From Acidimicrobiales bacterium (GTDB lineage Bacteria > Actinomycetota > Acidimicrobiia > Acidimicrobiales > Aldehydirespiratoraceae), in the NCBI GenBank assembly GCA_041394245.1, contig JAWKIR010000002.1, forward strand, positions 2,790,001-2,854,000: 64,000 bases of DNA. Reading direction: 5' to 3'. The notes below the pieces were generated by a model. It was not told where the DNA came from, searched no databases, and saw only the letters and a list, made by a program, of their open reading frames with translations. Made by a program: the position numbers and the translations under genes. The stretch's first letter is position 1, and each line of letters begins with the position of its first letter. Below, one piece after another: positions 23,052 through 32,089 of this stretch.

Positions 23052-23419
23052 CACCGGATCAAGAACCACCAGACCGACGCGAGAATTCCTGCGGTGCCCG
23101 TCATCGCCATCGTGACGAGCGCGCTGCGGCTGATGCCGCCGTCGTCGTCGGTCGGAATCCGATCGGTGACGTGCGCGAGCAGACGCTCGGCCCAGGCGAC
23201 GTCTCGGGCGAGGATGGCCAGACCGGCGGCGACGATCGGGAGCCCCGGGCCGGGCAGCGGCATCATGGCCAGACCGGCGAGGGTGAGGATGCCGCCGACG
23301 GTGATGCGGGTGATCCGGATGGCGACATGGGCCTTGGCGCCTGCCTCGGTTCTCTCTCGGCGACCCGTCTCGTACTCGGCCGCGATGAGCGCATCGGCCA
23401 GCGTTTCGTCGTCGTGCAC
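23051..23419 (-). CDS. PGPGW-motif small membrane protein
   Basis: 122 aa if started at the GTG at 23417-23419. Soluble charged N-terminus, then a hydrophobic segment with LAMMPLPGPGLPIVAAGLAI and ARDVAWAERLL, the mark of the PGPGW (TIGR02611-like) family of actinobacterial membrane proteins, and a second helix at the C-terminus (ILASVWWFLIR). Function of the family is unknown. Translationally coupled to the LLM enzyme. The open frame continues upstream across the divergent NAT gene; that extension is an artefact of GC-rich DNA. Confidence 0.72.
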   Translation of the reverse strand: MHDDETLADALIAAEYETGRRERTEAGAKAHVAIRITRITVGGILTLAGLAMMPLPGPGLPIVAAGLAILARDVAWAERLLAHVTDRIPTDDDGGISRSALVTMAMTGTAGILASVWWFLIR

Positions 23420-23479
23420 CCGGTATTGGTAGCAGCTGGGGTTCGGTGGGGCAGCGCGGGCCTGTGGCAGATTGAGACC

Positions 23480-24298
23480 ATGGCGATCAAGCCCCTCTCG
23501 TCGACGGCGGTCGATCAGGTCGTCGCACGGCTCGGATTCGTCGAACGGCCGGCGGCCGACGTGGCCGGACTGCATGCCGTCTACTCGGCGTGGTGTCGCC
23601 GTGTTCCCTTCGACAACCTGCGCAAGCTCGTCGGGCTGCACTTCGCCATGCCCGAGCTCCCCGGCATCCACCCCGACGACTTCTTCGCGGCATGGCAGCT
23701 CACCGGCGCCGGTGGCACCTGTTGGGCGAGCAACAACGCGATCCATGCCCTGCTGGTCGGGCTCGGATTCGACGCGCGGCTCTTCGCCGCATCGATGTTC
23801 GACGGCGAGATCAACCACGGCACGACGATCGTGACGATCGACGGCGATCAGTGGCTGGTGGACACGGCCGTACACGGCGACGTGCCCGCTCCGCTCCGAG
23901 GCGTCTCGACGTCGGTCGAGCACGAGGGCTACGTGACGACGGTTCGTCCCGACGGTGGCAGCTGGGTGTTCGAATGCCCGACCCCCGATCCGGGGATGCG
24001 TATTCCGTGCCGGATCCACGGCACGATCGATGCCGCGTTCACTCTCGAAGCCAGCGAGAAGAGCCGCGGTTCGAGCCCGTTCAACCAGGGGATCATGGCC
24101 GGCATCAATGACGAGGCCGGTGTGTGGATGCTGAAGGAGGGCAGGTTGGTGCGATACGAGTCGAGTGCGACCACCTCGCGAGAACTGTCCGACGCCGAGG
24201 CCGACGAGTGGCTGGTCGAGGTGGCGGGGCATTCGCCCCAACTCGTGGCCGAGGTGCGCGCGATCCTCGATTTTCAGGCGGAATCCGCCGATTCGTGA
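23480..24298 (+). CDS. Arylamine N-acetyltransferase family protein
   Basis: 272 aa. NAT-fold enzyme with the Cys-His-Asp triad in order: GGTCWASN (Cys), INHGTTIV (His) and WLVDTAVHGD (Asp); RRVPFDNLRKL is the usual N-terminal signature. NATs acetylate arylamines or hydrazines using acetyl-CoA, and secondary-metabolism relatives form amides. Divergent from the PGPGW/LLM pair. The C-terminal third matches the family less well, so the acyl donor may differ. Confidence 0.87.
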   Translation: MAIKPLSSTAVDQVVARLGFVERPAADVAGLHAVYSAWCRRVPFDNLRKLVGLHFAMPELPGIHPDDFFAAWQLTGAGGTCWASNNAIHALLVGLGFDARLFAASMFDGEINHGTTIVTIDGDQWLVDTAVHGDVPAPLRGVSTSVEHEGYVTTVRPDGGSWVFECPTPDPGMRIPCRIHGTIDAAFTLEASEKSRGSSPFNQGIMAGINDEAGVWMLKEGRLVRYESSATTSRELSDAEADEWLVEVAGHSPQLVAEVRAILDFQAESADS

Positions 24299-24339
24299 CA
24301 TGTCCGAATGTGTCCGGACGAAACGGGCATGCTGGGCTC

Positions 24340-25770
24340 GTGAGAACGACGGGCACACAGGTCAGCGCAGTGGCCACGACCGGTATCTATTGCCGACCCC
24401 AGTGCAGCGCCCGCCCCGACCCGAAGAACGTCGCGCCGTTCGCCTCGCCCGTCGCTGCTGAGGCCGCCGGCTACCGGTCGTGTCTCCGCTGCCGTCCCGA
24501 CCGTCATCTCCCCGGGTCGTCGACCCCGGTCGGTGTCCCGCCGGCGGTGGCAACCGCGCTGGCGTTGATCAGCGACGGCTTCCTCGACCGTTTCGACGAG
24601 GAAGCCCTCGCCGACCGCGTCGGCTACTCGACGCGGCAGCTGCGTCGACTCTTCGAGCAGCACGTGGGGGCGACTCCGGCGTTCGTCGGCCGTTCCCGTC
24701 GGGCCCACTTCGCCCGGCGACTGCTCGACGAAACCGACCTGGCGATGCCGGTCGTCGCGGCGGCATCGGGATTCGGCTCGGTCCGTCAGATGAATCGGGT
24801 GGTCGAGAGCATCTTCCGGTTCTCGCCGGGTGAGCTGCGTCGCAAGCGGCGTGGGGGCGACGTGCTGGTGGCCGACGGAGGTCTGCGGCTGCGGCTGCCC
24901 TTCGTGGAGCCGCTCGACCGGACCGCCGCGCTCGCCCATCTTCTGCCCCGGGTCACGCCCGGCGTCGAGGCCATCGAGGGATCTGTCTACCGCCGGACGC
25001 TCGAGGTCTGCGGCAACCCCGGGATCATCGAGGTCCATCTCGGCGGGAGTGACGCCCACCTGGAACTGGTGGCCCACCTCCCGACCTTCGACGCGATCAT
25101 CGACGATGTCGCCCGCACCCGCTCGATGTTCGGGCTCGACGACGACGTGCGGGCGGCCGAGGACCACCTCCTCGCCGACCCCCTGCTGGCGCCGGTCGTG
25201 CGGGCACAGGCGGGACTGCGCGTGATCGGTGGTTGGGACCGCTTCGAGACGGCAGTGCGAGTGATCGTCGGTCAGCAGGTCTCCGTCGTCGGCGCCACGA
25301 CCATCACCGCCCGGATCGTCGAGCGACACGGCCGGCGACTTCCCGGCGAAGCGCTCGGTCTCACCCACCTGTTCCCGACGCCCGACGCGCTCGTGGAACT
25401 CGATCCGGACGGACTCGGGATGCCGGCGTCACGCACCGCGACGATCGCGGCGCTCGCCGCCGCCGTGCTCACCGGCGATGTCGATCTGGCGGCATCGCCG
25501 GACCACCTGCGCTCGCAGCTGCTCGACGTGAAGGGCATCGGCCCGTGGACCGCCGACGTGATCGCGATGCGGGCCACCCGCGACCCCGATGCCTTTCCTT
25601 CGGGCGATCTCGGTGTCCGCCAGGCGGCAGGTCGTCTCCTCGGGCGGGACGGACCGCCGACGGCCGAGGAGGTCGCCGACCTCGCGAGGGTGTGGAGCCC
25701 CCACCGTTCACTGGCTGCCCAGCACCTCTGGGCCTCATTGCGTACCGTTGACCCCAAGGAGCGTTCCTGA
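24340..25770 (+). CDS. Ada-AlkA fusion: DNA-3-methyladenine glycosylase with Ada N-terminal and AraC domains
   Basis: 476 aa from GTG 24340. Three modules: Ada zinc domain (TTGIYCRPQC, C18 and C22; CLRC, C48 and C51) where C18 matches the Cys that repairs methyl-phosphotriesters; AraC helix-turn-helix (residues 70-160); and AlkA N-domain plus HhH-GPD glycosylase (LLDVKGIGPWTADVIAMRAT, catalytic Asp in FPSGDLGVRQ). It removes 3-methyladenine and related bases and likely senses methylation to activate its own operon. The N-terminus lacks about 20 residues normally preceding the zinc motif, so the true start is uncertain. The TGATG overlap with ogt forms an alkylation-repair operon. Confidence 0.9.
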   Translation: MRTTGTQVSAVATTGIYCRPQCSARPDPKNVAPFASPVAAEAAGYRSCLRCRPDRHLPGSSTPVGVPPAVATALALISDGFLDRFDEEALADRVGYSTRQLRRLFEQHVGATPAFVGRSRRAHFARRLLDETDLAMPVVAAASGFGSVRQMNRVVESIFRFSPGELRRKRRGGDVLVADGGLRLRLPFVEPLDRTAALAHLLPRVTPGVEAIEGSVYRRTLEVCGNPGIIEVHLGGSDAHLELVAHLPTFDAIIDDVARTRSMFGLDDDVRAAEDHLLADPLLAPVVRAQAGLRVIGGWDRFETAVRVIVGQQVSVVGATTITARIVERHGRRLPGEALGLTHLFPTPDALVELDPDGLGMPASRTATIAALAAAVLTGDVDLAASPDHLRSQLLDVKGIGPWTADVIAMRATRDPDAFPSGDLGVRQAAGRLLGRDGPPTAEEVADLARVWSPHRSLAAQHLWASLRTVDPKERS

Positions 25771-26267
25771 TGCAGATCCGTCGCCTCGACAGCCCCATCG
25801 GCTTGCTGACGCTGGTCGCGTCCTCCGCCGGCCTCACGCATGTGCTCTTCGAGGGCCAGCAACCGACCGACGTCGGTCTGCCGGCCGATCTCCCCGAAGC
25901 CGACGACGACCCCGCTCTCGAAGCAGCGGCCGCGCAACTGGCCGAGTACTTCGAGGGGCATCGGCGTGAGTTCGACATCCCGCTCGACCTGCACGGAACC
26001 GAGTTCCAGAAGGCGGCGTGGATGGCCCTTGCCGCGGTTCCCTACGGCGAGACCCGGTCCTACGGCGAGCAGGCCGACGCCATCGGACGTCCCGGTGCGT
26101 TCCGGGCCGTCGGTGCGGCCAACGGCCGCAATCCGGTCCCGGTGATCCTCCCGTGCCATCGCATCGTCGGGGCCGACGGGTCGCTCACCGGCTTCGCCGG
26201 CGGACTCGACACCAAGCGGCGGTTGCTGAACCTCGAGCAGGCCCAGCAGGGGCTTCCCGGGTTCTGA
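25770..26267 (+). CDS. ogt: Methylated-DNA-[protein]-cysteine S-methyltransferase
   Basis: 165 aa. Suicide repair protein for O6-alkylguanine. Active-site segment PVILPCHRIVGADGSLTGFAGG with the acceptor Cys in PCHR, the recognition helix FRAVGAANGRNP and the EFQKAAWMAL stretch are all present. TGATG-coupled to the Ada-AlkA gene, so the two cover N- and O-alkyl lesions together. Confidence 0.96.
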   Translation: MQIRRLDSPIGLLTLVASSAGLTHVLFEGQQPTDVGLPADLPEADDDPALEAAAAQLAEYFEGHRREFDIPLDLHGTEFQKAAWMALAAVPYGETRSYGEQADAIGRPGAFRAVGAANGRNPVPVILPCHRIVGADGSLTGFAGGLDTKRRLLNLEQAQQGLPGF

Positions 26268-26289
26268 GCGAGGGATCTACGCTGCGCCC

Positions 26290-27060
26290 ATGTCGCTGAC
26301 CCTCGACCGCTACCCGGACCTCAGCTACGAGGCGGTGCCGCCGTCGACCGACGACCTCGAGGAGCTGCGGCTGCTGCGCAAGTGGGAGGTCGCCATCGGG
26401 TACCGGATTTTCGCCGGTCATCGCTGGGGTCTCCTCGGCGACGGTCACATCTCCGCTCGGGACCCGATCCTCACCGATCACTTCTGGGTGCTCGGCTACG
26501 GGACTCCCTTTCGCGACGCCACGGTCCACAACCTCACCCTCGTCGGCCCCGACGGTCGGGGAGCGGACGGGTCCGAGGTCAACACCGCCGGCTACTGCAT
26601 CCACCACCCCATCCTCGAGTCACGGCCCGATCTGGCGTCGGCGGCTCACACCCACACCGGCTTCGGCACGCCCTGGTCGGCCAACGTGGAGCCCTTCCAG
26701 GCGATCAGTCAGGAGGCCTGCGCCTTCGTCTTCGACCAGTCGCTGTTCGAGGGCGAGGACCTCGAGGTGCTCACGACCGAGGTCGGCCATCGCATCGCTC
26801 GGGCGATGGGGAGCAGCAAGCTCTGCATCCTGCGCAACCACGGTCTCCTGACCGGCGGGAGGTCGCCGGCCGAAGCGGTCGGGTGGTTCGTGATGGCCGA
26901 ACGGGTCGCCGAGGTCCACGTGAAGGCAACTGCGGCCAAGGCGATCTCCGACGCAGCGGCGAAGGAGGTCGCGTCGACGCTCGCGGTGCCCGACGTCGGC
27001 TGGCGGCTCTTCCAGTGGGCCGCTCGCGGCCTCGTCCCCGATCCCTCGGTCGTGCTCTGA
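26290..27060 (+). CDS. Class II aldolase/adducin family protein
   Basis: 256 aa. Zinc-dependent aldolase-fold protein with GDGHIS, AAHTHTGFG (two metal His) and RNHGLLTGG (third His). The family includes fuculose-phosphate aldolase and ribulose-5-phosphate epimerase, but this member is of the adducin-like branch common in actinobacteria without known substrate. It stands alone, 22 bp after ogt; a separate role is likely. Confidence 0.87.
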   Translation: MSLTLDRYPDLSYEAVPPSTDDLEELRLLRKWEVAIGYRIFAGHRWGLLGDGHISARDPILTDHFWVLGYGTPFRDATVHNLTLVGPDGRGADGSEVNTAGYCIHHPILESRPDLASAAHTHTGFGTPWSANVEPFQAISQEACAFVFDQSLFEGEDLEVLTTEVGHRIARAMGSSKLCILRNHGLLTGGRSPAEAVGWFVMAERVAEVHVKATAAKAISDAAAKEVASTLAVPDVGWRLFQWAARGLVPDPSVVL

Positions 27061-27067
27061 GGCGACC

Positions 27068-27454
27068 TCAGTCGCCGGCGAGTGGTGCGTAGAGATCGAC
27101 CGGGTTCATGTCGGGATCGTGAACGGTCGCGTAGCGCTGGCCCCAGGGCGCGTCGAACGGCGGGGTCTTGACCGTCGCTCCGGCGGCGGTCACGGCGGCG
27201 AAGAGGGCGTCGACCTCGGCCGGGGAGGCACATCCGAACGCGAGCGCGACGTTGCGACCACCCGAGGACGCTTCGTAGGTCGAGAACGACTCGATGGTCG
27301 CCACGCTGTCGAGCATCAACCGGAAACCGCCCGTCGTGGTGGCCTCCTGGTGGCCCTCGCCGAAGGCGGTGAACTCGAGACCGAGGCGGCGGTAGAACGC
27401 CACCGAGGCGTCGAGGTCGGCAGCGATGATTCCGATGGCATCGAGTTGCGGCAT
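27068..27454 (-). CDS. VOC-family (glyoxalase/bleomycin resistance) protein
   Basis: 128 aa, two beta-alpha-beta-beta-beta repeats. IIAADLDASVAFYRRLGLEF opens the first and WGQRYATVHDPDMNPVDLY closes the second. Metal-binding residues are only partly kept, so it may be a ligand-binding protein rather than an enzyme. Ends 7 bp from the convergent aldolase gene and lies 9 bp downstream of malate synthase. Confidence 0.85.
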   Translation of the reverse strand: MPQLDAIGIIAADLDASVAFYRRLGLEFTAFGEGHQEATTTGGFRLMLDSVATIESFSTYEASSGGRNVALAFGCASPAEVDALFAAVTAAGATVKTPPFDAPWGQRYATVHDPDMNPVDLYAPLAGD

Positions 27455-27463
27455 GGGCCGACG

Positions 27464-29620
27464 CTATGCGGTGAGGCTCGCCTTCATGGCCCGACGGTTC
27501 TTGCGCAGGATGCGTTCGGTGTAACCGTTGTGCTCGTCACGCCCGCCGAGCACGAGCTCGAGTGCGGCCTGGAACGGGATGCTGTGCTCCAGGTCGGTGG
27601 CCATCGGGTGGTAGTCGGCGTCGTCGGCGTTCTGCTTGTCGACGATCGCGGCCATGCGGCCCATCGTCTCGCGGACCTGCGCCTCGGTGAGCACACCGTG
27701 GTGCAGCCAGTTGGCGACGTGCTGGCTGGAGATCCGCAGCGTGGCGAGGTCCTCCATGAGGCCGACGTCCTCGATGTCGGGCACGGTCGAGCAGCCGACA
27801 CCGATGCCGACCCAGCGCACGATGTAGCCGAGGATCGACTGGCTGTTGTTGTCGAGCTCGGTCTGGATCTGCTCGGCGGTGAGGTCTCGGTCGAGCAGCG
27901 GGATCGCGGTGAGTTCCTCGATCGGCCGCGGGGTTCGCGAGAGGAGCTCCTCCTGACGGGCGGCGACGTTGACGTCGAAGTAGTGCGTGGCGTGCAGGGT
28001 CGCCGCGGTGGGCGAGGGGACCCACGCGCACGTTGCCCCGGCCGACGGGTGGCCGACCTTCGTCTCGACCATCTCGGCCATCTCCGAGGGTTTCGCCCAC
28101 ATGCCCTTGCCGATCTGGGCGCGGTTCTGCAGACCGCAGGCGAGGCCGGTGTCGACGTTGGCGTCCTCGTAGGCCAGGAGCCAGGTCGCACCCTTCATCT
28201 CGCCCTTGGGAAGGACGGGGCCGGCCTCCATGTCGGTGTGGATCTCGTCGCCGGTGCGGTCGAGGAAGCCGGTGTTGATGAACACGACCCGGTCGGCGGC
28301 CTGCTCGATCGCTGCGGCGAGGTTGAGCGACGTGCGGCGCTCCTCGTCCATGATCCCCATCTTCATGGTGTGACGCTCGAGCCCGAGGGCGTCCTCGACG
28401 CGGCCGAACAGCTCGCAGGCCCAGGCCACCTCGTCGGGGCCGTGCATCTTCGGCTTCACGATGTAGATCGATCCGGTGCGGCTGTTGCGGAAGGCGCCGT
28501 GGCCGAGCAGGTCGTGTTTTGCGGCGAGCGCGGTGACCATCGCGTCGAGGATGGTCTCGGCGATCGGTTCGCCGTCGTGGGTGACCGCGTCGGTGGTGAG
28601 GTGATGGCCGACGTTGCGCACGAGCATGAGTGAACGGCCCTGCAGCACGAGCTCGGACCCGTCGGCGGCGGTGTAGGCGCGGTCGGCGTTGAGCCGGCGC
28701 TCGAGGGTCTGTCCGCCCTTCGGGAAGGTGGCGACGAGATCGCCCTTCATCAGGCCGAGCCAGTGGCGGTAGACGACGACCTTGTCGTCGGCGTCGACCG
28801 CGCTGACCGAGTCTTCGCAGTCCATGATCGTCGAGACGGCCGACTCGAGGTCGATGTCGGCAACACCGGCGGCGTCGTCCTTGCCGATGCGGTCGGTGCG
28901 GTCGATGCGGATGTCGGCGTGGAGGCCGTGCTTGCGCACGAGGATCGACGCCGGGTCGGCGGCGTCGCCGCTGTGGCCGACGAACTGCGTGGTGTCGGCG
29001 AGCCCCGAGCTGGTGTCGCCGAGTCCGACGACCAAGGCCCCGTCGACGACGGAGTAGCCGGTCGCGTCGGCATGGCTGCCGGCGGCGAGGGGGAAATGGG
29101 TGTCGAGGAACCTCCGGGCATGGGCGATCACCTTGGCGCCGCGGACCGGGTTGTAGCCCGTGCCTGCCTCGGCGCCGCCCTCGTCGCTGATCACATCGGT
29201 GCCGTAGAGGGCGTCGTAGAAGCTGCCCCATCGGGCGTTGGCGGCGTTGAGGGCGTAGCGGGCGTTGTCGAGCGGGACGACGAGCTGCGGTCCCGCGGTC
29301 GACGTGATCTCGGTGTCGACGTTCTCGGTGCGGATCGACACGTCGGTGGGCGCGTCGTCGAGGTAGCCGATGCTGCGCAGGAAGTCGATGTAGGCCGCAT
29401 GGTCAGGGTTGTCGCGATGGTTGGTGTGCCACTCGTCGATCCGGGCCTGGAGCTCGTCGCGGCGGGCGAGAAGCGCGGCGTTGCGGGGACCGAGGTCGGT
29501 GACGATCGCCTCGAGCGCGGCCCAGAACTCGACCGCCGACACGCCGCTGCCGGGCGTCAGTTGTGTCTCCACGAAGTCGTGCAGAACCGGGGCAATCTCG
29601 AGAGAACCGATCGTGACCAT
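27464..29620 (-). CDS. glcB: Malate synthase G
   Basis: 718 aa, the typical length of the G isoform. Condenses glyoxylate and acetyl-CoA to malate. DCEDSVSAVDADDKVVVYRHWLG, SLMLVRNVGHHLTTDAV, YIVKPKMHGPDEVAWACELF, MGIMDEERRTSLNLAAAI and GFLDRTGDEIHTDMEAGP are characteristic, including the active-site Arg and the Mg-binding Glu/Asp. No isocitrate lyase is in the window, so glyoxylate could come from the glyoxylate shunt or from glycolate or purine breakdown elsewhere. Confidence 0.96.
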   Translation of the reverse strand: MVTIGSLEIAPVLHDFVETQLTPGSGVSAVEFWAALEAIVTDLGPRNAALLARRDELQARIDEWHTNHRDNPDHAAYIDFLRSIGYLDDAPTDVSIRTENVDTEITSTAGPQLVVPLDNARYALNAANARWGSFYDALYGTDVISDEGGAEAGTGYNPVRGAKVIAHARRFLDTHFPLAAGSHADATGYSVVDGALVVGLGDTSSGLADTTQFVGHSGDAADPASILVRKHGLHADIRIDRTDRIGKDDAAGVADIDLESAVSTIMDCEDSVSAVDADDKVVVYRHWLGLMKGDLVATFPKGGQTLERRLNADRAYTAADGSELVLQGRSLMLVRNVGHHLTTDAVTHDGEPIAETILDAMVTALAAKHDLLGHGAFRNSRTGSIYIVKPKMHGPDEVAWACELFGRVEDALGLERHTMKMGIMDEERRTSLNLAAAIEQAADRVVFINTGFLDRTGDEIHTDMEAGPVLPKGEMKGATWLLAYEDANVDTGLACGLQNRAQIGKGMWAKPSEMAEMVETKVGHPSAGATCAWVPSPTAATLHATHYFDVNVAARQEELLSRTPRPIEELTAIPLLDRDLTAEQIQTELDNNSQSILGYIVRWVGIGVGCSTVPDIEDVGLMEDLATLRISSQHVANWLHHGVLTEAQVRETMGRMAAIVDKQNADDADYHPMATDLEHSIPFQAALELVLGGRDEHNGYTERILRKNRRAMKASLTA

Positions 29621-29636
29621 GACCCGACAGGCTACC

Positions 29637-29739
29637 GAGAAGGTATGCGGGGTCAGACACCCATACCTTCTCACGGCTCCTGCCGAGATCTGGGAGCCGC
29701 CACCGAGGCCGTGCGAGAAGGTATGGGTGTCTGACCCCG
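29637..29739. repeat. REP/BIME-like inverted repeat element
   Basis: A perfect 25-bp inverted repeat: CGGGGTCAGACACCCATACC plus TTCTC at 29648-29672 and its complement at 29715-29739, continued inward by ACGGC/GCCGT (29673-29677 with 29708-29712). A third partial arm GAGAAGGTATG at 29637-29647 can pair with 29662-29672 in a competing local hairpin. It fills the 125-bp gap downstream of the sulfatase gene and upstream of malate synthase, so it may terminate the sulfatase transcript. Its core GTGTCTGAC recurs at 37616-37679. Confidence 0.85.
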
Positions 29740-29745
29740 GCGTAC

Positions 29746-32016
29746 TTACTGGGCGGCCATGGCGGTGGCGGTGTCTTGTTCGGGGTCGTGGTGGGCGGGG
29801 CCGGCGACGTCGATGACGACGGTCTCGAGGTGATCGGAGAACGAACGGGCAGCGCCGGGGTCGTCGCACGGAGGCAGTGCTTCGGGGCGACCGATCCGCA
29901 GGCCCGAGCCCGTCATCGACCAGCGGGTGAGGCAATGCCACGACACGTCGCCCTCGGCGACGGCCTCCCCGTCGACGAGCAGTGTCGCCCGCCCGCCGAT
30001 CTCGGTCGTCTTCACGTAGCGGACCGCGAGCTCGTGGCGGCCCGGGGAGAGCGCCACCGGTGCCCGAACCTCGTGGATGCGACGCGTGGCGACGTTGCAG
30101 TGCCAGACCAGCTCACCACCGTCGAGGTGGAAGGACCAGCCGCCGAGCACGTTGCCCTGTTGGGCCAGCACGCCCTCGGGCGTGTGCTCACCCACGTGGA
30201 TCGTCGCGGTCACCCGATGGTCGCGGTTGCGGATGTCGGCAGCCGACTCCTCGGGGATCATCCCGGAACTCGGCCGGTAGACGTAGCGCTCCCGGGCGGG
30301 GACCGCGTTCGGTCGGTCGACGACGCGGTCGCTGAACGCCCGATTGTCGATCGGCAGCACGTTGTGCGCTTCGGCCCGCTCCCACCACGTCGCGATCATG
30401 GCGGCGAGCCGCTCCGGCTCGCGGTCGCTCAGGTCGTGCAGCTCCGTCGGATCGGATCGGAGGTCGTAGAGCTCCCAGTGTTCGTCGTCGAGCGGCGCGT
30501 CGTCGTCCTGGATCGCTACATAGGTGACGGCCTTCCAGCCCTCGTCGTAGAGCGCCCGGCAGCCGAGCATCTCGTAGTGCTGTGTGGTGCGGATCTCGTC
30601 GGCCCCGGGGTCGGCGAGCACCGGTTGCATCGCCGTTCCCTCGATCGGACGCTGCTCGACCCCGCCGATCATCGCCGGTGGCTCGACACCGCAGGCCCGC
30701 AGGATCGTCGGTGCGAGGTCGATCGCGTGCACGTAGTGGTGGCGCAGCGCACCGCGTGCCTCGATGCCCGCAGGCCAGTGGACGACGAGCGGATCGGCGA
30801 TTCCGCCCTCGTGGACCTCGCGCTTCCAGCGACGGAACGGCGTGTTGCCGGCCACCGTCCAACCCCACGGGTAGTTGTTGTGGATCCGAGGGCCGCCGAT
30901 CTCGTCGATGCGCTCGATCGACTCGCGCAGCGAGGTGCCCAGCCCGTTCCACTGTCGGATGTCGTTGAGCGAGCCGCCGACTCCTCCCTCCGAGCTGGCG
31001 CCGTTGTCGCTCAGCACCATGAACAGCGTGTTGTCGAGGTCGCCGGTGGACGTGAGGTGGTCGACCAGACGGCCGATTTGTTCGTCGGTGTGGCTCAACA
31101 TGGCGGCGAACGCCTCCATGAACCGGGCGTGGACCCGGCGTTCATCGTCGCTCAGATCGGCCCAGGCCGGCACCCAGTCGGGTCGAGGCGACAGCTCGGC
31201 GTGTGCCGGGATCACACCGAGCTCCTTCTGGCGGGCGAAGGCTCGGTCCCGCCAGACGTCCCAGCCCTCGTCGAACGCGCCGAGATAGTGGTCCAGCCAG
31301 CGGCGCGGGGCCTGGTGCGGCGAGTGGCAGGCACCCGGCGCGACATAGAGGAAGAACGGCTTGTCGGGATCGGCGTTGCGAAGGTCGGTGACATGGTCGA
31401 TCGCATGGTCGAGCAGGTCCTCGGTGAGGTGGTAGCCGTCCTCGTGCGTGGCCGGCGGCGGTACCTGGTGGTTGTCGTGCATGAGCGACGGACCGAACTG
31501 GTGGTTCTCGCCCTCGAAGAAGCCGTACCAGCGTTCGAAGCCCCGACCTGTCGGCCAGGTCGTGCGGGGCGACCCGAGATGCTGGAGATCGCGTGGGGTG
31601 AGATGCCACTTGCCGACCATCGTCGCTTGGTAGCCGGCGGGAACCAGCATCTCCGGCAGGAAGCCGTTGGCCTTCGAGATCGTCGCGTCGTAGCCGGGGA
31701 AGCCCATCGCCAGATCGGTGATGCGGCCCATGCCGACCGAGTGGTGGTTGCGGCCCGTCATCAGGCACGCCCGGGTCGGCGAACAGAGCGCGGTCGTGTG
31801 GAAGTTCGTGAACGTCAGTCCTCCCGCGGCCAACCGATCGATGGTGGGCGTCGCGATGTCGGACCCGTAGGGCCCGGTCTGGGCGAAGCCGACGTCGTCG
31901 AGCAGCACGACGACCACGTTGGGGGCGCCCTCGTCGGCCCGAACCGGGTCAGGCCACCATGGTTCGGCGTCGGGATACCAGCGGCTGATGCGGCCTTCGA
32001 ACTGTCCGGGTTCCAT
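29746..32016 (-). CDS. Arylsulfatase (formylglycine-dependent sulfatase)
   Basis: 756 aa. Type I sulfatase hydrolysing sulfate esters. Metal residues D40-D41 (VVLLDDVGF) and the modification site C78 in ALCSPTRACLMTGRNHH, matching C-x-P-x-R for formylglycine formation; VGKWHLTP and LSDNGASSEGG complete the site. The extra C-terminal 150 residues form a beta-rich domain as in the large arylsulfatases of mycobacteria (AtsA/AtsD group). No signal peptide is seen, so it is probably cytosolic. The formylglycine-generating enzyme is not in the window. Divergent from the next gene. Confidence 0.94.
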   Translation of the reverse strand: MEPGQFEGRISRWYPDAEPWWPDPVRADEGAPNVVVVLLDDVGFAQTGPYGSDIATPTIDRLAAGGLTFTNFHTTALCSPTRACLMTGRNHHSVGMGRITDLAMGFPGYDATISKANGFLPEMLVPAGYQATMVGKWHLTPRDLQHLGSPRTTWPTGRGFERWYGFFEGENHQFGPSLMHDNHQVPPPATHEDGYHLTEDLLDHAIDHVTDLRNADPDKPFFLYVAPGACHSPHQAPRRWLDHYLGAFDEGWDVWRDRAFARQKELGVIPAHAELSPRPDWVPAWADLSDDERRVHARFMEAFAAMLSHTDEQIGRLVDHLTSTGDLDNTLFMVLSDNGASSEGGVGGSLNDIRQWNGLGTSLRESIERIDEIGGPRIHNNYPWGWTVAGNTPFRRWKREVHEGGIADPLVVHWPAGIEARGALRHHYVHAIDLAPTILRACGVEPPAMIGGVEQRPIEGTAMQPVLADPGADEIRTTQHYEMLGCRALYDEGWKAVTYVAIQDDDAPLDDEHWELYDLRSDPTELHDLSDREPERLAAMIATWWERAEAHNVLPIDNRAFSDRVVDRPNAVPARERYVYRPSSGMIPEESAADIRNRDHRVTATIHVGEHTPEGVLAQQGNVLGGWSFHLDGGELVWHCNVATRRIHEVRAPVALSPGRHELAVRYVKTTEIGGRATLLVDGEAVAEGDVSWHCLTRWSMTGSGLRIGRPEALPPCDDPGAARSFSDHLETVVIDVAGPAHHDPEQDTATAMAAQ

Positions 32017-32089
32017 ACCCGGACGCTAGTCACCCCCGGTCGGTCGTTGTCGAGTGGTGCGTGGGGCGGGCGTCGACTACCACTGAGCC

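Noticed and set aside
23051..24358. 435-residue minus-strand frame containing the PGPGW motif
   Set aside because: Only the last 122 residues look like a protein; the rest lies opposite the NAT gene, whose triad is intact.
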